A stretch of 64,000 nucleotides of DNA, taken from Romboutsia maritimum (GTDB lineage: Bacteria > Bacillota > Clostridia > Peptostreptococcales > Peptostreptococcaceae). Position 1 is the stretch's first letter. Each line of letters starts with the position of its first letter. The stretch lies in the NCBI RefSeq assembly GCF_002251085.2, contig NZ_NOJZ02000008.1, positions 1-64,000 on the forward strand, in the 5' to 3' direction. The position numbers and the translations under genes are program-made. Shown piece by piece: positions 59,969 to 64,000 of the stretch. The notes beneath the pieces were generated by a model. That model was not told the DNA's origin. It ran no database searches and worked only from the letters and a program-made list of their open reading frames with translations.

Positions 59969-61012
59969 ATGATAGACATTTTAACAGGTACTGCATTATT
60001 ATTAGTAGTATTGGCATTATTCACATTATTTAGTTACAAAGCACCATTAGGTATGAAGGCAATGGGTGGACTTGCAAACGCTGCTTGTGCAAGTTTCTTA
60101 GTTGAAGCTTTCCACTACTCATTCTTTGGTCAGGTTGCTGGAATCAAATTTTTAGAAAACGTTGGGGCTGCTAACGGTTCTGTAGGTGGTGTGGCTTCTG
60201 CTATACTAGTTCCTTTAGCTTTAGGAGTTTCTCCAGTTTATGCTGTATTAGTTGGTTTAACTTGTTTAAACTTCAAGATATTACCAGGATTCATAGCTGG
60301 ATACTTAATATCTTTCGTTGTAAAATTCTTAGAAAAGAAAGTTCCTGCTGGACTTGATTTAATAGTTATAATAGTTGTTGCAGCACCTTTAACTTACTTT
60401 ATAGGTGATGTAGCTAGTCCATTAGTTAATGGTACTTTAGCAACTATAGGTTCAGTTTTAACATCAGCTTCAAGTGCTAGCCCAATATTAATGGGTGTAA
60501 TCCTTGGTGGATTAATAACAGTTGTTGCTACTGCTCCACTTAGTTCAATGGCTTTAACAGCTATGATAGGTTTAACTGGTGCTCCAATGGCAATAGGTGC
60601 ATTATCAGTATTCGGTTCTTCTTTCATGAACTTCGTATTCTTCTCAAAAATGAAGTTTGGTTCAAAGAAAGACAATATAGCTGTTGCTATAGAACCTTTA
60701 ACTCAAGCAGACTTAATATCTGCTAACCCAATACCAGTTTATGTTACTAACTTTATAGGTGGTGCTGCATCTGGTGTTTTAATAGCTATGATGGGACTTG
60801 TAAATAACTCTCCAGGTACTGCTACTCCAATAGCTGGATTTGCTGTAATGTTTGCTTATAACCCAGCTGTAAAAGTTTTAATAACTGCTGCAGGATGTGC
60901 TTTATTAAGTATATTAGCAGGATTTATAGGATATCAAATATTCAAGAACTACAAGATAACAACTGCTGATGTAGTTCGTGGAACTGGAAACAATGATATA
61001 GATGCAGCTTAA
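59969..61012 (+). CDS. PTS system IIC-like membrane protein (PTS_EIIC_2 family)
   Basis: 347 residues, ten membrane segments. FSYKAPLGMKAMGGLANAACASFLVEAF at the start, VGGVASAILVPLALGVSPVYAVLVGL and GLTGAPMAIGALSVFGSSFMNFVFFSKMKFG fit the PTS_EIIC_2 family, which is found without fused IIA/IIB domains. No IIA or IIB gene is next to it. Codons are chosen as in highly expressed genes (TTA/TTC-rich, GGT). Excellent AGGAGGAAATACAC site. Substrate unknown; possible CcpA control. Confidence 0.85.
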   Translation: MIDILTGTALLLVVLALFTLFSYKAPLGMKAMGGLANAACASFLVEAFHYSFFGQVAGIKFLENVGAANGSVGGVASAILVPLALGVSPVYAVLVGLTCLNFKILPGFIAGYLISFVVKFLEKKVPAGLDLIVIIVVAAPLTYFIGDVASPLVNGTLATIGSVLTSASSASPILMGVILGGLITVVATAPLSSMALTAMIGLTGAPMAIGALSVFGSSFMNFVFFSKMKFGSKKDNIAVAIEPLTQADLISANPIPVYVTNFIGGAASGVLIAMMGLVNNSPGTATPIAGFAVMFAYNPAVKVLITAAGCALLSILAGFIGYQIFKNYKITTADVVRGTGNNDIDAA

Positions 61013-61029
61013 TAATTAAGTTGTTAACA

Positions 61030-61067
61030 AAAAAGGATGAAACCATTAAAGTTTCATCCTTTTTTTA
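61030..61067. terminator. Bidirectional terminator
   Basis: AAAAAGGATGAAAC / GTTTCATCCTTTTT around seven bases, between convergent PTS and feoB genes. Confidence 0.85.
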
Positions 61068-61078
61068 TGTATATAATT

Positions 61079-63124
61079 TTATGCAAATCCTAATATTAGA
61101 CCCACTTGATAAACTAGTACTGCTGCTATCCAACCTACAATAAATGTGTATACTGCAGTAAATAAAGTCCACTTCCATGAATTTGTTTCTCTTCTAATTG
61201 CTCCTAATGCTACTAAACATGGTGTATATAATAAAGACATTACCATGAAAGACATTGCTGTTAGTGGTGTAAATATTGATTGTATTGAAGCTATTAATGC
61301 TGGTCCTTCTTCAACACCTGCATAAATTAATCCCATAGTTCCTACTACTGTTTCTTTAGCTAAAATACCAGTGATAAGTGATATACCTGCTTGCCATGTT
61401 CCAAATCCTGCTAATTTAAATATAGGTGCAATAGCTCCTCCTATCATACCAAGTAATGAATCTTCGCTATAACTTTCAGCTCCTAATGGGAAATTAGATA
61501 ATGCCCATAAAACAACCATTACAGGTAGTATTACTTTACCAGCTTTCTTACAAAATGCTCCAGCTTTATCCCACATTAACATAAATACATTTCTTAATGA
61601 TGGCATTTTATAACTAGGTAGTTCCATTACAAAATATGATGGTTCTCCTTTAAACAAAGTCTTACTAAATATTTTTCCTGCTATTAAAGCTACTACTAAT
61701 CCACCTACATAAAGTGAGAAAAGTATTAAAGCTTGATTTTTTTCAAAGAATGCACTTATAAACAACATGTATATTGGTAATCTTGCTCCACAAGAAATAA
61801 ATGGATTTATAAGAATTGCAATCATTCTATCTTTTTTATTTTCTAATGTTCTTGTTGCCATAATTCCTGGTACATTGCATCCTATACTTACTAACATAGA
61901 CACAAATGTTTTTCCATGTAATCCTAACGATCTCATTAGTTTATCCATAACATATGCAGCTCTTGCCATATATCCACTATCTTCTAATAATCCTATTAAG
62001 AAATACATAACCATTATTAAAGGTAAAAATGCTATTACTGAAGCTAGTCCACCAAATATAGCATCTCCTACAAAACTCGTTAAAATATCTGGTGCTCCAA
62101 TATTAGTTAAAATTTCAGCTACTTTTTCTCCTAATCCTCCAATAAGTCCATCTGTCCAATCTTGTATACCTGCTCCTATTGTAAAAGTAAGTTGATATAA
62201 TAAATACATAATACCTGCGAATATTGGTAATCCTAAGAATTTATTTGTTGCTACTTTATCTATCTTGTCAGTTAAACTTTCTTTATTACTAGTTTTTCTA
62301 ATAACAGTATCCGAAACTATATCTGATATTACAGAATATCTTTCATTTACAATTGCCATTTCTCCTTCAAAACCTAATTCATCTTCTATAATTTTATTAC
62401 ATGTATTAAGTTTTTGTTTAAGCTGTGGATATTTTTCTAAATTAATTTCATTTTTTATATGTTCATCATTTTCTAATAATTTTATAGCTATCCATTTTGA
62501 CTTAGAAGATGTATTTTTTATATTCATTTCTATTGATTTTGAAAGTTCCTCTATTTGATTATTTATTATATCTCCATAATCAATTTTTATCTTTGATATA
62601 TTTATAATATCACTTGTACTTGCTTTTATAAGTTCTTCTATACCTTGTTGCTTTAGAGCAACTGTTGGAACAACCTTTACACCTAATTTTTTAGATAATT
62701 TTTTTATATCAATAGATATTCCTTTATTATCAGCTTCATCCATCATGTTTAAAGCTATTACTACTTTTGCTCCCATTTCTATTAATTGAAGCGTTAGATA
62801 TAAGTTCCTTTCAATATTTGTAGCATCTACTACATTTACAACTACATCTGGATTTTCATTCACCACAAAATCTCTTGCTATAATTTCATCTTCTGAATAA
62901 GCACCTAAACTATACGTACCAGGTAAATCAATTATTTTATATCCATTTCCTTCATACTTTAAAGTACCTTCCTTTTTTTCTACTGTAACCCCTGGCCAGT
63001 TTCCTACATGTTGTCTAGCTTTTGTTAAAATATTAAATAAACTAGTTTTTCCACAGTTAGGATTCCCTGCCAATGCTATTACATCTTCTTTACTTGAATC
63101 TTCTACTAATGCCGTTGCTCTCAC
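61079..63124 (-). CDS. feoB: Ferrous iron transporter FeoB
   Basis: 681 residues; GTG start after AAGGAGGAGATGGC. G domain: [12 protein letters not shown] (G1) near residue 21, VTVEKKEG (G2 Thr), [15 protein letters not shown] (G3), NMMDEAD (G4). Membrane domain with two gate motifs, [19 protein letters not shown] and [12 protein letters not shown]. Imports Fe2+ through the inner membrane. Last of a four-gene operon FeoC-like, FeoA, FeoA, FeoB. Confidence 0.96.
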   Translation of the reverse strand: MRATALVEDSSKEDVIALAGNPNCGKTSLFNILTKARQHVGNWPGVTVEKKEGTLKYEGNGYKIIDLPGTYSLGAYSEDEIIARDFVVNENPDVVVNVVDATNIERNLYLTLQLIEMGAKVVIALNMMDEADNKGISIDIKKLSKKLGVKVVPTVALKQQGIEELIKASTSDIINISKIKIDYGDIINNQIEELSKSIEMNIKNTSSKSKWIAIKLLENDEHIKNEINLEKYPQLKQKLNTCNKIIEDELGFEGEMAIVNERYSVISDIVSDTVIRKTSNKESLTDKIDKVATNKFLGLPIFAGIMYLLYQLTFTIGAGIQDWTDGLIGGLGEKVAEILTNIGAPDILTSFVGDAIFGGLASVIAFLPLIMVMYFLIGLLEDSGYMARAAYVMDKLMRSLGLHGKTFVSMLVSIGCNVPGIMATRTLENKKDRMIAILINPFISCGARLPIYMLFISAFFEKNQALILFSLYVGGLVVALIAGKIFSKTLFKGEPSYFVMELPSYKMPSLRNVFMLMWDKAGAFCKKAGKVILPVMVVLWALSNFPLGAESYSEDSLLGMIGGAIAPIFKLAGFGTWQAGISLITGILAKETVVGTMGLIYAGVEEGPALIASIQSIFTPLTAMSFMVMSLLYTPCLVALGAIRRETNSWKWTLFTAVYTFIVGWIAAVLVYQVGLILGFA

Positions 63125-63172
63125 GCCATCTCCTCCTTGATATAAATATTCATTCTCATCGCAATATTAAAA

Positions 63173-63394
63173 TTAATTTACAACCATAATATTCTTAGCT
63201 AGCATATTATCTAATGCAAATCTACTTTCTTCTATTGCAACTATTAAACTTCTACCGTCATTTTTTATTACTTTTACTTTATTTCCAGATACAATGCCTA
63301 ATTCACTTAGACGTTTTACTAAATCTGATTTTTTAGTAATTGATTTGACCTCTACTATACTTCCTTCTTGAACTAAATTCATTGGAACTACCAT
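63173..63394 (-). CDS. feoA: FeoA-domain protein, second copy
   Basis: 73 residues from the ATG at 63394 (MVVPMNLVQEGS), which has AAGGAGAG five bases in front; the longer frame starts within the previous gene's end. SLIVAIEESRFALDNMLAKNIMV is the SH3-like FeoA end. It follows the first FeoA gene with overlap of regions and precedes FeoB. Two FeoA proteins are common in clostridia. Confidence 0.87.
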   Translation of the reverse strand: MVVPMNLVQEGSIVEVKSITKKSDLVKRLSELGIVSGNKVKVIKNDGRSLIVAIEESRFALDNMLAKNIMVVN

Positions 63395-63408
63395 AATATC
63401 TCTCCTTG

Positions 63409-63627
63409 TCATCCTTTAATAACCATGGCTTCATTTTTTCTAAGAGTTAACTTATATCCTCTAACTAATATCTCCAATGGGTCACCAAATGGTGCTTTTC
63501 CTGTTACAGCTATTTCTACACCTGGTGTTATTCCCATGTCTAAAAGTTTTCTTTTTACTGGACTATCTTTTTGAATACTCTTAACCTTCATCTTGTCTCC
63601 AATATTTAATTTGTCTAATGTATTCAT
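63409..63627 (-). CDS. feoA: FeoA-domain protein, first copy
   Basis: 72 residues. IGDKMKVKSIQKDSPVKRKLLDMGITPGVEIAVTG and PFGDPLEILVRGYKLTLRKNEA are the FeoA SH3-like signature. It interacts with FeoB in the cytoplasm. ATG after GGGGGTAATT that also ends the FeoC-like gene. Confidence 0.93.
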   Translation of the reverse strand: MNTLDKLNIGDKMKVKSIQKDSPVKRKLLDMGITPGVEIAVTGKAPFGDPLEILVRGYKLTLRKNEAMVIKG

Positions 63628-63629
63628 AA

Positions 63630-63893
63630 TTACCCCCTATTTTTGTTTAATATTTTATATCCTTTATCGGTTATTTCCCAATCAACCTTATCATTTAATT
63701 TTGTACTGCTACATCCACAAGTACATTTTTCACATAATGATTGATCACAGTTTACCTTTCTTATACATTCCATTTTAATTAACTTATCCTTTAAATCTTC
63801 TACTATCAATTCTGGTATGTTAAGTTCTTTGGATATAATTCTAGCTGAGAAATTTCCTTTTTTATTAAGACAATCTAAAACTTTGATTAACAT
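63630..63893 (-). CDS. FeoC-like winged-helix protein with cysteine cluster
   Basis: 87 residues from the ATG at 63893 (MLIKVLDCLNK), with GGAAAGGAAACAG before it; the longer frame adds an unlikely tail. Winged helix: NFSARIISKELNIPELIVEDLKDKLIKMECI. Then CDQSLCEKCTCGC, four to five cysteines that may carry an iron-sulfur cluster as in FeoC, and WEITDKGYKIL. First gene of the feo operon; probably a small iron-responsive regulator. Confidence 0.8.
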   Translation of the reverse strand: MLIKVLDCLNKKGNFSARIISKELNIPELIVEDLKDKLIKMECIRKVNCDQSLCEKCTCGCSSTKLNDKVDWEITDKGYKILNKNRG

Positions 63894-63974
63894 ATAGTCT
63901 GTTTCCTTTCCATTTATTTCTAATAAAAGAATACCATAAATAATTTTCATACGCAACTGATTATTTATTATTTT

Positions 63975-63989
63975 TGAAAATAATTATCA
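63975..63989 (-). promoter_or_regulatory. Fur-like box before the feo operon
   Basis: TGAAAAT-A-ATTATCA, one mismatch from the 7-1-7 Fur consensus TGATAAT-N-ATTATCA, about 85 bases before the first feo gene. The Fur repressor would shut the operon in iron-rich conditions. Confidence 0.75.
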
Positions 63990-64000
63990 TTAATATTTAT

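Overview
The window is AT-rich (well under 30% GC by eye) Gram-positive DNA. It uses strong GGAGG/GGGGG ribosome binding sites, many TTG/GTG starts and many hairpin-plus-U terminators. A cell-wall-binding-repeat-2 surface protein, a Spo0E-like peptide, a double-cubane/2-hydroxyacyl-CoA dehydratase-type protein, a queKTL-like queuine salvage cluster and fluoride, adenine and preQ1 riboswitches together suggest a spore-forming anaerobe of the Peptostreptococcaceae (Clostridioides / Romboutsia / Paraclostridium type). No rRNA, tRNA, CRISPR or intact insertion sequence was recognised.

Left part (1-14.3 kb). A cobalamin riboswitch on the minus strand heads a run of genes: a DUF2292 peptide, a small cytosolic protein, a secreted DUF4430 protein and a large wall-anchored protein that leaves the window at base 1. 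The last two look like the beta domain and the alpha-barrel domain of an intrinsic-factor-type cobalamin binder, carried on separate proteins. Next come a double-cubane reductase with its ATP-driven activator, an OPT peptide transporter, a PqqD-like gene with an ATC start, an EcsC protein, a nitroreductase, a fluoride-riboswitch-controlled cation/proton antiporter, and adenosine deaminase behind an adenine riboswitch.

Middle part (14.4-46.9 kb). Mostly transporters and cofactor genes: GltS-type symporter, a second CPA antiporter, Na/Pi cotransporter, EamA exporter, BirA-controlled bioY, molybdenum cofactor genes (MOSC, moaC, moaA, mogA/moaB-type, mobA), a RelA/SpoT-domain protein, PadR plus fetAB, TPP-riboswitch thiC, a MATE pump behind an attenuator of unknown ligand, a split ThrE exporter, DegV, RecQ with two HRDC domains, the FMN-riboswitch ribD-ribE-ribBA-ribH operon, an alanine symporter and an ArsB/NhaD-type transporter.

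Scar (about 46.9-50.4 kb). Short, broken or phage-like pieces: a tyrosine-integrase tail, the C-terminal toxin-like domain of a phage head protein with a possible immunity gene, a frameshifted Ltp-type superinfection-exclusion-like gene, and other fragments. This reads as a decayed prophage or integrative element.

Right part (50.5-64 kb). ArsR plus a NifX/NifB-like protein, thioredoxin with a reductase that lacks the usual NADPH motifs, a two-component system, a lipoprotein, an HTH/RHH DNA-binding protein, a Spo0E-like peptide, a preQ1-riboswitch-controlled queK-queT-queL cluster, a PTS IIC-like membrane protein, and a feo ferrous-iron operon (FeoC-like, two FeoA, FeoB) behind a Fur-like box.

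The organising theme is metabolite-sensing RNA: six recognised riboswitch classes (cobalamin, fluoride, adenine, TPP, FMN, preQ1), one unassigned attenuated leader, and several protein operators (BirA, Fur, ArsR, probable PadR).
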